From: Streptomyces spinosus
GTDB lineage: Bacteria; Actinomycetota; Actinomycetes; Streptomycetales; Streptomycetaceae
Assembly: GCF_020400655.1 (NCBI RefSeq)
Contig: NZ_JAINRC010000001.1
Span: 124,001-188,000 of the forward strand
Reading direction: 5' to 3'
Length of the DNA: 64,000 nt
Within the stretch, counting starts at the first letter, position 1, and each line of letters begins with the position of its first letter. This document shows positions 17,944 through 26,499 of this stretch, piece by piece. The notes beneath the pieces were generated by a model. It did not search any database, was not told the DNA's origin, and was given only the letters and a program-made list of their open reading frames with translations. The position numbers were made by a program, and so were the translations under genes.

Positions 17944-19193
17944 CGGACTTCCTGGGCTCCCTTCCTGAGGGATGGGCAGAGACGCGCCTTGATCGCATCG
18001 CGACTGTCAACGCCAGGATCGGCTGGAAGGCTCTGACTGCTTCGGAGTACCAACCAGATGGCTACGCCTTCTTGGCCACACCGAACATCAAGAATCCCGA
18101 AATTGATTTCACGAACGTAAATTATATCTCGGAGTTCCGATACAACGAGTCTCCCGAGTTGAAGCTGCAGGTTGGTGACGTTCTCCTAGCTAAGGACGGC
18201 AACACTCTAGGCATCGTGAACATCGTTCGCCACCTTCCGCGTGCCGCCACCGTGAACGGGTCAATCGCTGTACTCCGAAGCCACGGCATGGAGCCGCGCT
18301 TCCTTCGTTACGCCATCCAGAGCAGCTTCATCCAAGGTCACATTAATTCCGTCAAGGATGGAATGGGCGTACCCCATCTTTTCCAGCGGGACATCAAGCG
18401 TTTTCCGCTTCCCGCTCCCCCTGTCGAGGAGCAGCGTCGCATCGCCGACTTCCTCGACGCAGAGGTCGGCAGGATTGACCACCTAGTCACCAAGAAGCGC
18501 CGACTGATCGAACTACTAAATGAACGTATTGACAGTCGAGTGTTGGGGCACGTGGGTGCCAGCACACTGGTCGATATGAATGGGACGCCTACCACACCAA
18601 TCCACAGAATCCTCGACAAGGTGGTGAGACCACCGAAAGCAGGGGAGGATACGATTACCGCTTATCGTGATGGCCAGGTAACCGCGCGAAGCACTAGGAG
18701 AGCTGAGGGCTACACACTCTCCGCTTCTGCCGAACCACAAGGCCAGCACGTTGAGGTCGGTGACGTGGTGGTACACGGCCTGGACGGGTTCGCTGGCGCC
18801 ATCGGCACTTCGGAAGCCAGTGGCAACTGCAGTCCTGTTTACCACGTATGCGTACCACGAGGTAACGGCGACGCCCGATTCCTGGGCAGACTCCTCCGAC
18901 TTCTTGCCCTACAGGGGTACCTGGGAAATTTTGCAACCAGCACCCGCGAACGGGCCGTCGACTTTCGCAACTGGGACCTCTTTGGGCGAATTCCAATCCC
19001 CATTACACCTTCGGCTGAACAGCGGGAAATTGGCGACTGGATCAGCAAAATTTCACCTCTCCGGAGGGTGATTGAGCGGTCTGCTGTCCTAGCTGCGGAA
19101 CGCCGTCAAGCCCTCATCACCGCAGCCGTAACCGGTCAGTTCGACGTGTCCGCCGCTAGTGGCCGCAACCTAACTGAAGGGGTATCCACATGA
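17940..19193 (+). CDS. hsdS: Type I restriction specificity subunit
   Basis: 417 residues; the ATG overlaps the hsdM stop (ATGA) and the stop overlaps hsdR. Two target-recognition domains (about 10-160 and 215-370) each end in the conserved helical spacer, PPVEEQRRIADFLDAEVGRIDHL and TPSAEQREIGDWISKI. It determines the DNA sequence recognised by the HsdMS methylase and HsdMSR nuclease. Base composition is clearly lower in GC than hsdM and hsdR on both sides, most strongly at 18,080-18,380 and 18,580-18,720, with codons rare in Streptomyces (ATT, AAT, TTT, CTA). This fits exchange of recognition domains by horizontal transfer between conserved neighbours. Confidence 0.93.
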   Translation: MTDFLGSLPEGWAETRLDRIATVNARIGWKALTASEYQPDGYAFLATPNIKNPEIDFTNVNYISEFRYNESPELKLQVGDVLLAKDGNTLGIVNIVRHLPRAATVNGSIAVLRSHGMEPRFLRYAIQSSFIQGHINSVKDGMGVPHLFQRDIKRFPLPAPPVEEQRRIADFLDAEVGRIDHLVTKKRRLIELLNERIDSRVLGHVGASTLVDMNGTPTTPIHRILDKVVRPPKAGEDTITAYRDGQVTARSTRRAEGYTLSASAEPQGQHVEVGDVVVHGLDGFAGAIGTSEASGNCSPVYHVCVPRGNGDARFLGRLLRLLALQGYLGNFATSTRERAVDFRNWDLFGRIPIPITPSAEQREIGDWISKISPLRRVIERSAVLAAERRQALITAAVTGQFDVSAASGRNLTEGVST

Positions 19194-22100
19194 GTCCTGT
19201 ACACGACGAGTCCTCCTTCGGTTCCGCCATCGTCGCCGCCCTCTGCGAGCACGGCTGGCGTGAGGCAAACCCCGACGACTATCAGGCCGACCTCGGGCTG
19301 GACACCAACGAGCTGTTTACCTTCATCGGGGCTACCCAGCCCGACGAGTGGGACGAACTCCTCACCGTCTACGGCGGCAACCCCAACGAAGCCCAGCGCG
19401 GGTTCGCGCAGCGGCTCGACCGTGCCATCGCCGATGACGGGCTGCTCCACGTCCTCCGCAACGGCGTGAAGGACCGTGGAGTTCGCCTCCGCGTCGCCTA
19501 CTTCAAGCCCAACCTCATCTCCGCGGACTCGGTCCTCGACGGTTACCGGGCCAACCGCCTCACCGTCGTCCGCGAGCTCCCCTACGCCACCAAGCAGGCC
19601 GACTGGGGCCACCGTCTCGACCTGACCCTGTTCCTCAACGGCATCCCGGTCGCCACGGCCGAGTTGAAGAACCCGCTCACGGGTCAGGGCGTCGAGCAGG
19701 CCAAGGAGCAGTACCGGACCGACCGCGACCCGACCGAGCTGATCTTCACGCGCCGCGTCATCGCGAACTTCGCGGTCGACCCGGACCTGGTCTTCGTCAC
19801 CACGCAGCTCCGCGGCAACAGCACCCGCTTCCTTCCCTTCAACACCGGCTCGAACGGTCCCGGTCAGCCCGGCGGCGGCGGCAATCCGGCCCCGACCACC
19901 CCCGGCAAGTACGCCACGTCGTACCTGTGGGAAGAGGTCTGGCAGCGCGACAACTGGCTCGACCTCCTCCAGCGGTTCGTGCACCAGCAGAAGGAGAAGA
20001 CGCCCGGCGGCGGCACCACCAAGACGACGATCTTCCCCCGCTTCCACCAGTGGGATGTGGTCCGCAAGCTCACCGCGCACGCGTCGGTCCACGGCGCCGG
20101 CCAGAACTACCTGATCATGGCCTCCGCCGGGTCCGGCAAGTCGAACACCATCGGCTGGCTGGCCCACCGCCTCAGCGACCTGCACGCCCGCCGGGATCCC
20201 GCCATTCTGCGACCCGACGCACTCGCCGACGGCCGTATCAAGCCTGGCGAGCCCGTCTTCGACAAGGTCATCGTCATCACCGACCGCCGCGCCCTGGACG
20301 CCCAGCTCTCGGCGACCGTCGGCAGCTTCTCGCAGACCGACGGTCTGGTCGTGAAGATCGACGAGAAGCACGGGGCGAAGAGCGAGCAGCTCGCCCGTGC
20401 CCTCTCCCGGGACACCGGCAAGATCGTCACGGTCACCCTGCACTCGTTCCCCGCGCTGCTGGACTACATCAAGCGCAGCCCCACCGAGATCAAGGGCACC
20501 CGTTTCGCGATCATCGTCGACGAGGCGCACTCCTCCCAGTCCGGGGACGCGGCCACCGCCGTGAAGTCGGCCCTGCGCGACCTCGGTCTGGACGCCGACT
20601 CGGACGACGAGGGTGCGACCACGGTCACCGTGGAGGACAAGCTGATGGCGAAGGCGGTCGAGCGCTCGCACGCCTCCAACCTCTCCTACTTCGCCTTCAC
20701 CGCCACCCCCAAGGCCAAGACGCTCAAACTCTTCGGCACGGAGGCGGTGGAGAACGGCAAGACCGTCTACCGCCCCTTCCACACGTACTCCATGCGCCAG
20801 GCCATCGAGGAGGGCTTCATCCTCGACCCCCTGCGCAACTACGTCACCTACAACACCTACTGGAAGCTCGCGAACCTCAACCGCGACGAGAAAGAGGTCG
20901 ACCCCTCCAAGGCGAACAGCCTGCTCGCCCGGTTCGCGCTCATGCACGAGCACACGGTCTCCCAGCACGCCCAGGTGATCGTGGAGCACTTCGTGGCCCA
21001 CACCCGCGGCCGACTCGGCGGCCGGGCCAAGGCCATGGTGGTCACGGCCTCCCGCCAGTCCGCGGTGCAGATGGCCCGCGCCATCAAGAGCTACATCGCC
21101 GACCGCGAGTACGACACGAAGTACCCGGACCTCGGCGTCCTGGTCGCCTTCTCCGGCTCCCTCACCATCGACGGCGAGGAGACCACCGAGAGCAAGGAGA
21201 ACGGCGGTCTGCCGGAGAGCGCGCTGCCCAAGGCGTTCGCCTACACCCGCGCCGATGACAAGGCCGCGAAGGCCGGCGGCCGGGGCCAGCAGGAGTACCG
21301 GATCCTCGTCGTCGCCGAGAAGTACCAGACCGGCTTCGACCAGCCGCTCCTCACGACGATGTACGTCAACAAGACTCTGACCGGCATCGCCGCCGTGCAG
21401 ACACTCTCGCGCCTCAACCGCACCGCCGACCGCAAGTCGCAGGCCGACCTGGCCGTCCTGGACTTCGTCAACGAGGCCGAGGACATTCAGGACGCGTTCC
21501 GCCCGTACTTCGAGGAGGCGCACACCCTGCCCTCCGACCCGAACCTGCTCTACACGGCCCAGAGCCGCGTCATGTCCGCGCCGATCGTCTCGGAGCAGGA
21601 CATGGACGAGTTCGTCGCCGCGTACTTCGAGGCGCAGGAGAAGGCCGGCGGCTCCCAGGCCAAGTGGGAGAAGCTGCACGCCGAGCTGTACCGGCTCCTC
21701 TCCCCTGCCGTCACCCGCTTCAGCGCCCTCCTGGAAAGCGAGGAGGAGGACGAAGTCGAGACGGCCGAGGAGTTCCGGGCCCACCTCAACGACTACGTGC
21801 GCAAGTACGGCTTCCTCGCGCAGATCGTCCCCTACCAGGACGCCGACCTGGAGCGGCTGTACCTGTACGGGCGCTACCTGCTCAACCGGCTGCCCCGCCT
21901 CGCGGACGGCGGCGTCGACATAGGCGAGGTCGACCTCAGCCACCTGCGCGTCGAGAAGACCGGCGAGTACGACAAGTCCCTCGTGTCCGATGGCCCGGCC
22001 GAACTCAAGGGGTTTGGTGACGGGATCGGCGGCGGCAAGGACGCCGAGAAGTCGCTGCTGTCGGAGCTGATCGAGAGGTTCAACGCCAAATTCGGCACGG

Positions 22101-22372
22101 AGTTCACCGAGGAGGACGTCCTCCCGGCCTTCAACGCCACGAAGAAGGACCCGAAGGTCCGGGCCGCCGCCCTCGTCAACGACGAGGAGAACTTCGGCGT
22201 CGTCTTCGACAAGAAGTTCGAGGAGAACATGATGGACCATGTCTCCACGATCGACACGCTCGGCAAGCGGTACTTCGGAACGGACCGGGACTTCAAGTCC
22301 AACCTCGACCGCAGCGCCCGCCGCGCGGCCTGGCGGATGATCCGCCGGGAGGAAGGACTGGACGACTTCTGA
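19190..22372 (+). CDS. hsdR: Type I restriction endonuclease subunit
   Basis: 1060 residues; the ATG overlaps the hsdS stop. The N-terminal nuclease has the PD-(D/E)xK pattern HRLDLTLFLNGIPVATAELKN (Asp about 145, ELKN about 157). The motor core has Walker A ASAGSGKSN (about 310) and VDEAHSS (about 443), with later motifs SRLNRTADRKSQAD. It translocates DNA by ATP hydrolysis and cuts it away from the recognition site when the site is unmethylated. The C-terminal helical region docks on HsdM. Length and domain order are normal for the family. The final 14 codons are repeated after the AIPR gene (24,907-24,948). Confidence 0.95.
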   Translation: MSPVHDESSFGSAIVAALCEHGWREANPDDYQADLGLDTNELFTFIGATQPDEWDELLTVYGGNPNEAQRGFAQRLDRAIADDGLLHVLRNGVKDRGVRLRVAYFKPNLISADSVLDGYRANRLTVVRELPYATKQADWGHRLDLTLFLNGIPVATAELKNPLTGQGVEQAKEQYRTDRDPTELIFTRRVIANFAVDPDLVFVTTQLRGNSTRFLPFNTGSNGPGQPGGGGNPAPTTPGKYATSYLWEEVWQRDNWLDLLQRFVHQQKEKTPGGGTTKTTIFPRFHQWDVVRKLTAHASVHGAGQNYLIMASAGSGKSNTIGWLAHRLSDLHARRDPAILRPDALADGRIKPGEPVFDKVIVITDRRALDAQLSATVGSFSQTDGLVVKIDEKHGAKSEQLARALSRDTGKIVTVTLHSFPALLDYIKRSPTEIKGTRFAIIVDEAHSSQSGDAATAVKSALRDLGLDADSDDEGATTVTVEDKLMAKAVERSHASNLSYFAFTATPKAKTLKLFGTEAVENGKTVYRPFHTYSMRQAIEEGFILDPLRNYVTYNTYWKLANLNRDEKEVDPSKANSLLARFALMHEHTVSQHAQVIVEHFVAHTRGRLGGRAKAMVVTASRQSAVQMARAIKSYIADREYDTKYPDLGVLVAFSGSLTIDGEETTESKENGGLPESALPKAFAYTRADDKAAKAGGRGQQEYRILVVAEKYQTGFDQPLLTTMYVNKTLTGIAAVQTLSRLNRTADRKSQADLAVLDFVNEAEDIQDAFRPYFEEAHTLPSDPNLLYTAQSRVMSAPIVSEQDMDEFVAAYFEAQEKAGGSQAKWEKLHAELYRLLSPAVTRFSALLESEEEDEVETAEEFRAHLNDYVRKYGFLAQIVPYQDADLERLYLYGRYLLNRLPRLADGGVDIGEVDLSHLRVEKTGEYDKSLVSDGPAELKGFGDGIGGGKDAEKSLLSELIERFNAKFGTEFTEEDVLPAFNATKKDPKVRAAALVNDEENFGVVFDKKFEENMMDHVSTIDTLGKRYFGTDRDFKSNLDRSARRAAWRMIRREEGLDDF

Positions 22373-22425
22373 CGGCGCCTGGGGCACTGGCACCCGCTCG
22401 GTGCCGGTGCACCAGGACGCGCCTG
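22331..22425. repeat. Left copy of direct repeat bracketing the AIPR gene
   Basis: A 95-base segment covering the last 14 codons of hsdR and 53 bases beyond. It matches 24,907-25,001 with scattered mismatches. The strongest matches are around GACTTCTGAC, GCGCCTGGGGC, GCCGGTGC and CCAGGACGCGCCTG. Confidence 0.8.
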
Positions 22426-22676
22426 TCGAGCATGAACGGGCTTGCTGGCTGCGCCAGGGTCCATGCTCAGCGGAGTCGCCGCCCCTGCGACGGCACTCAA
22501 CGCCTTGACCAGTGGGATCCGTCGCATCCACGAGGCACCGCTCACGCCGCGGAGCTGCCCACGCCCGACCGACAGCACATGAAGCATCCGCCTACTCCGT
22601 CGGCCGATAGTCGCGAAAGATTAACGCTACACTGCGTCAGGGAGACGCAGCTGGTGGTATTGGGGGCAAAGTTAAG

Positions 22677-24812
22677 TTGGACGAGACAGAACGCAAGGCC
22701 GCGACGGCACCTATCCATATCCACCAGATCCGCACTGCGCTTCTGCAGCAGTACAAGGGACTCATCTACGACGAGGACCTCAAGGGATACGACCAGAACG
22801 GCTATGAACAGCGGTTCCTCTCCCGCGCATTAACGGCGGCCGCAGTACGCGAAGTGACCGGCTGTGACCACAAGACCGCCGGCGCTTCTGTCATCGACGG
22901 CGAAGATGATCAAGGCATCGACGGCGTGGCAGTCACTGAGGGCACACAGGAGGTTTGGCTCGTTCAGGCCAAGTGGAGTGACGAGGGCAAGGGCAAGCTC
23001 GACACCAATGCGGCGCATAAGCTCATCGCTGGTCTCCGTCTCATCGAGCAGCGAAGTTTCGACCGCTTCAACGACCGCCTGGAGCCAATCGCCGCTCGTG
23101 TCAACGCAGCGATGCACGATGCCCGACTGAAGGTAACTCTGGTCATCGCTGTCATGGGTGTGGGAACACTCAGCAAGGAAACCACCAACATCCTGGAAGA
23201 CGCCCGGAGCGAGTTCAACGGCCTTGGACCGGTCCTTGAGTATCGCGTAGTCCACGCTGCGGACATCCTCCGACAGATCCGTGAGGATCTCGCACCCGAG
23301 CCGGTACAGGTAACCGTTCGGATGACAAACTGGCTCCGGCGGAACACTCCGCTCACCGCTTACCAGGGCACGGTTCCGGCCAGCAACCTTGCCGAGTGGT
23401 ACCTGGCGCATGGAAGCCGACTCTATGAGCAGAACTTGCGCCAGTCACTCGGCACTACCCGAGTTAATTCCGGCATGCTCAGCACTCTGGCGAATGAGCC
23501 GGAGAACTTTTGGCTTTTCAACAATGGCGTGACCGTGCTGTGCGATGAGCTTGAAGAGGAGTGGCCAGGGCGCCGCCGACCAGACGAGCCTGTGCATTTG
23601 CATATCTCAGGAGTCAGCGTCGTAAACGGCGCACAAACCGTCGCGGCGGCACATCGCGCCATGGAGGCGTCTCCCGAAACGGTGGAAGACGCTGAGGTAA
23701 CGGTCAAGGTGATCGTCGTTGACAAGAGCATGCCGGATCTCGCGCAGCGCATTACCGAGACAACCAATACACAAAACCACGTGGAGCAGCGCGACTTCAT
23801 TGCCTTGGACGAGGTACAGGCGATGATCCGTGAAGACTTCATGCTGTCCCTTCAGAAGTCCTACGTATTCAAACGTGGGGAGCCCGACCCGGCACCGGAC
23901 GAAGGTTGCTCTGTTGTGCACGCCGCCATCGCCCTGGCTTGTGCGCACCGCAATACCGAACTCGCCGTACGGGCAAAGCGGGACACAGACCTCCTCTGGG
24001 AGCGTGGCAGCAAGGGCGCCTACCCTCGCCTCTTCGAAGAGCGTCCCACCGCCTTCCAGATCTGGCGTTCGGTGCTTGTGCACCGCGCTGTGGGCACCGC
24101 TCTCAATGAAGAACGCAAGCGGTTCCAGAAGCGCGCCGCCGACGTGAGCCAGCGAGGTGACCTACTCATCACCCACCTGGTCTTTCAGCTTCTCGACCAG
24201 GATCGCATCGATGATCCGGAGTATGACTGGGACGCGGTACTGCAAGAAGTGCCTGCGCTCACCAATAGGGTCCTGTCCTGGTTGATCCACCACATCGACA
24301 CGGAGTACGGGCCCACCTCCTTCCTCAGTGGAACGCTCACTGACGCCGGGCGTTGCAAGCAGCTCGCGGAGTTGGTTTTGCGTGACGCCCAACGCGAAGG
24401 CGTCATCCCCGACCTGCCGGCGATCTACAAGGCCACTAAGGGTAGTAAACGCAGGCCACGCCGCCCCAACGCTGTGCCCACTCTTGTAGACAGCGGAAGG
24501 ATCAAGAACGGCACCCCAGTCCGGCTACGCCTGTGGAACAAGCCCGAGATCGAAGCGCTCACCCCTTGGCTTGCAGAGGATCCCCGACGCGGTGAAGCCA
24601 CCTGGGTGAACGACCGGACGCGGTGCCTCGTGTGGGCGGTCGATGGGAAGGCCTACTCGCCGACTCGCTTGGTCCTGAACCTCTACGAACTCGCCGGCTG
24701 GCAGGAGGCACCCGTGGCAGTACAAGGGCCGGCACGGTGGACGTTGGACGGTAACGCCACCCTCTCCGATCTCGCACGAGCACTGCACGATGAGCAGGCC
24801 GAACAAGAATAG
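22677..24812 (+). CDS. AIPR-family abortive infection protein
   Basis: 711 residues from TTG; a weak GGGGGC lies about ten bases upstream and no better start is seen. The N-terminal 200 residues contain DGEDDQGIDGVAV (about 75-87) and VWLVQAKW (about 93-100), the D...(Q/E)xK pattern of Mrr-like PD-(D/E)xK nucleases. The central AIPR domain has FWLFNNGVTVLCD (about 277) and SGVSVVNGAQTV (about 310-321), its diagnostic motifs. AIPR proteins are phage-resistance factors, first noted in abortive infection and later in multi-gene defence loci. It lies just downstream of the type I operon but 304 bases away, without overlap. Codon use is less GC-biased than the hsd genes apart from hsdS, consistent with separate acquisition. 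Confidence 0.85.
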   Translation: MDETERKAATAPIHIHQIRTALLQQYKGLIYDEDLKGYDQNGYEQRFLSRALTAAAVREVTGCDHKTAGASVIDGEDDQGIDGVAVTEGTQEVWLVQAKWSDEGKGKLDTNAAHKLIAGLRLIEQRSFDRFNDRLEPIAARVNAAMHDARLKVTLVIAVMGVGTLSKETTNILEDARSEFNGLGPVLEYRVVHAADILRQIREDLAPEPVQVTVRMTNWLRRNTPLTAYQGTVPASNLAEWYLAHGSRLYEQNLRQSLGTTRVNSGMLSTLANEPENFWLFNNGVTVLCDELEEEWPGRRRPDEPVHLHISGVSVVNGAQTVAAAHRAMEASPETVEDAEVTVKVIVVDKSMPDLAQRITETTNTQNHVEQRDFIALDEVQAMIREDFMLSLQKSYVFKRGEPDPAPDEGCSVVHAAIALACAHRNTELAVRAKRDTDLLWERGSKGAYPRLFEERPTAFQIWRSVLVHRAVGTALNEERKRFQKRAADVSQRGDLLITHLVFQLLDQDRIDDPEYDWDAVLQEVPALTNRVLSWLIHHIDTEYGPTSFLSGTLTDAGRCKQLAELVLRDAQREGVIPDLPAIYKATKGSKRRPRRPNAVPTLVDSGRIKNGTPVRLRLWNKPEIEALTPWLAEDPRRGEATWVNDRTRCLVWAVDGKAYSPTRLVLNLYELAGWQEAPVAVQGPARWTLDGNATLSDLARALHDEQAEQE

Positions 24813-24906
24813 GCACGGGGGTGCCGTAGCGTGCGCCTTGTCCGTCAGGCGTGCGCGGAACGCCTTGACGTCTGAGACGTGCCACGGCAACGAGCCATGC
24901 GTGGTA

Positions 24907-24948
24907 TGGCGGAAGATCCGCCTTCAAGAAGGGCTGGATGACTTCTGA
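24907..24948 (+). pseudogene. Remnant of an hsdR 3' end
   Basis: Fourteen codons including the stop encode WRKIRLQEGLDDF, against WRMIRREEGLDDF at the end of the intact hsdR; ten of thirteen residues are identical and synonymous changes are present. Upstream of this point the similarity ends abruptly. It is therefore the tail of a diverged hsdR allele left behind after recombination or insertion. Confidence 0.75.
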
Positions 24949-25001
24949 CAGCGCCTGGGGCCCGGCGCCGCGTGGACGCCGGTGCCTCCAGGACGCGCCT
25001 G
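24907..25001. repeat. Right copy of direct repeat bracketing the AIPR gene
   Basis: Partner of 22,331-22,425. It ends seven bases before the stop of the DUF397 gene, so the right boundary of the inserted block coincides with the start of resident chromosomal genes. Confidence 0.8.
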
Positions 25002-25007
25002 CCCGCC

Positions 25008-25214
25008 TCAGCCGCGCGCGGCCCGCTTCACGAACTCGACCCAGGCCTTCGGCCCGAGCGACAGGACGGGCCCGGCGGAGTCTTTCGAGTCCCGGACCAA
25101 CACAGCATTGGGAGCGGCAGCGACCTCGACGCACTGGCCACCCTCGGCTCCGCTGTAGCTGCTCTTGCACCAGGCGAGTCCGGCCCCTGAAGTAGCGTTC
25201 TCTGCCGTCTTCAT
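25008..25214 (-). CDS. DUF397 protein
   Basis: 68 residues with the DUF397 hallmarks LAWCKSSYSGAEGGQCVEVA and VLVRDSKD. These small actinobacterial proteins are encoded next to DUF5753 helix-turn-helix regulators and are thought to act with them, some as antitoxin-like or morphogenesis partners. The ATG overlaps the stop of the regulator gene (ATGA), so the two are co-translated. The exact function is not known. Confidence 0.9.
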   Translation of the reverse strand: MKTAENATSGAGLAWCKSSYSGAEGGQCVEVAAAPNAVLVRDSKDSAGPVLSLGPKAWVEFVKRAARG

Positions 25215-26074
25215 AGCTCCCTCAGCAACTCCTCGATGAGTTCCAGGCTCTGCTGCGGAGTAAGAGCCTGGCTCCTGATGATCCCATAGCGGGCAGCGGC
25301 CAGAGCCGTCTCGTCGTTCTCCGTCACCAGGGTGCTGCGTCCCTGCACCTCCGCATAGACGACCTGCTCTCCGCCTTTGCGTCTGACCACTGTGAAGGGT
25401 CCATCGATTCCTGCGTTGTCCTCGCGGTCCAGTGGCATCACTTGGATCTCTACGTTTCGTCGGCGGCCGACGAGCAGGAGATGCTCAAGCTGTCCTCGCA
25501 GCACCGCCTTGCCGCCCAAGGGCTTGCGCAGTACGGACTCCTCCATCACGAGGCTGAGCAACGGAGCCGGCCAGCGGTTGAAGATTTCCTGTCGGTCCAG
25601 CCGAGCGGATACACGCAGTTCGATGGTTGCCTCGTCCAGCAATGGCCGACGCATGGCCAGTACTGCCCGCATGTACTCCTCGGTCTGCAAGAGACCGTTG
25701 ATCACCACCGTGTCATAGGCACACAGCTCCACTGCCTCGGCCTCAAGCTGGGCCATATCCCGGAAGAAGGCCGGATACCGCGCTCGACCGACCTCCCCCT
25801 TCATGGCCACCAACAGTCCACCCGCGCCCAGCACCTCGTCCGCCCGCTCGATGAAGCGGGGCTGCGGAACCCTCCGTCCCTGTTCGTACGAGGCGATGGT
25901 GTCCGCCGAGTACCCGACCAGTCGGCCGAGTTCGGCCCGCTCCATGCCCGCCCGCGTCCGCAGCAGCTTCAACTGCCGCCCGAACGCCCCGATCAGGCCC
26001 TTGGCGGACTCCTCCTCGGAGCGCCGCTGCCCCGGCACCTCGGCGTCGACGCCGCTCTCCCTGTTGTCCAGCAC
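25211..26074 (-). CDS. XRE helix-turn-helix regulator with DUF5753
   Basis: 287 residues. The XRE-type helix-turn-helix spans about 30-85 (LKLLRTRAGMERAELGRLVG, DTIASYEQGRRVPQP). The DUF5753 domain follows (about 95-275), including YDTVVINGLLQTEEYMRAV and YEVQ-like segments near the end. It is a DNA-binding partner of the DUF397 protein encoded downstream. Such pairs are numerous in Streptomyces and often influence development or antibiotic production. It is divergent from the Ser/Thr kinase gene, with 425 bases between. The start could be a few codons later; the N-terminal 25 residues are poorly conserved in such proteins. Confidence 0.88.
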   Translation of the reverse strand: MLDNRESGVDAEVPGQRRSEEESAKGLIGAFGRQLKLLRTRAGMERAELGRLVGYSADTIASYEQGRRVPQPRFIERADEVLGAGGLLVAMKGEVGRARYPAFFRDMAQLEAEAVELCAYDTVVINGLLQTEEYMRAVLAMRRPLLDEATIELRVSARLDRQEIFNRWPAPLLSLVMEESVLRKPLGGKAVLRGQLEHLLLVGRRRNVEIQVMPLDREDNAGIDGPFTVVRRKGGEQVVYAEVQGRSTLVTENDETALAAARYGIIRSQALTPQQSLELIEELLREL

Positions 26075-26499
26075 CCCACACCCACTTCCCGCTCACACGG
26101 CCGTACCACCCCGTACTCGATGTGCGCCCGCGGGTACTCCCCACCGCGTCGGCGCGTCACCCCTGGTCACCGTATGCCACAGCCGGAAACGCTGCGTGCA
26201 TGAACCGAACGGAACAATCCGCACCGGCGACCCCCGTCCACTCCTGCTTCACCCTCCGCTTCAGCTCCGCCCGTACCGGCGGGCGCGGCTTGCTCCGTGT
26301 CGAGACCCTCGCCGACCGCTGGGGCTGCGCGCCGCGCCCGGACGGACCCGGGAAGACGGTCGGGGCCGAGTACACAGTGGCCACAGTGGTCCGATACGTG
26401 CCGTCCGCCGCACCCTCGTAGGACGCGGCTGGACGCACAGATCGTTTTCCGGGGAAACTGACCGCGAATCGATGGGCTCGGGGGAACGAACGAGCGCGA
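26075..26499. promoter_or_regulatory. Divergent intergenic region with small inverted repeat
   Basis: 425 bases between the HTH/DUF397 pair (minus) and the kinase (plus). It must hold both promoters. GTTTTCCGGGGAAAC at 26,444-26,458 is a near-perfect inverted repeat, and CACAGTGG occurs twice around 26,374-26,391; either could be an operator. No reading frame here looks like a gene. Confidence 0.35.

Noticed and set aside
19136..22531. 1131-codon minus-strand open frame opposite hsdR
   Set aside because: Antisense shadow of hsdR, whose nuclease and motor motifs are certain.
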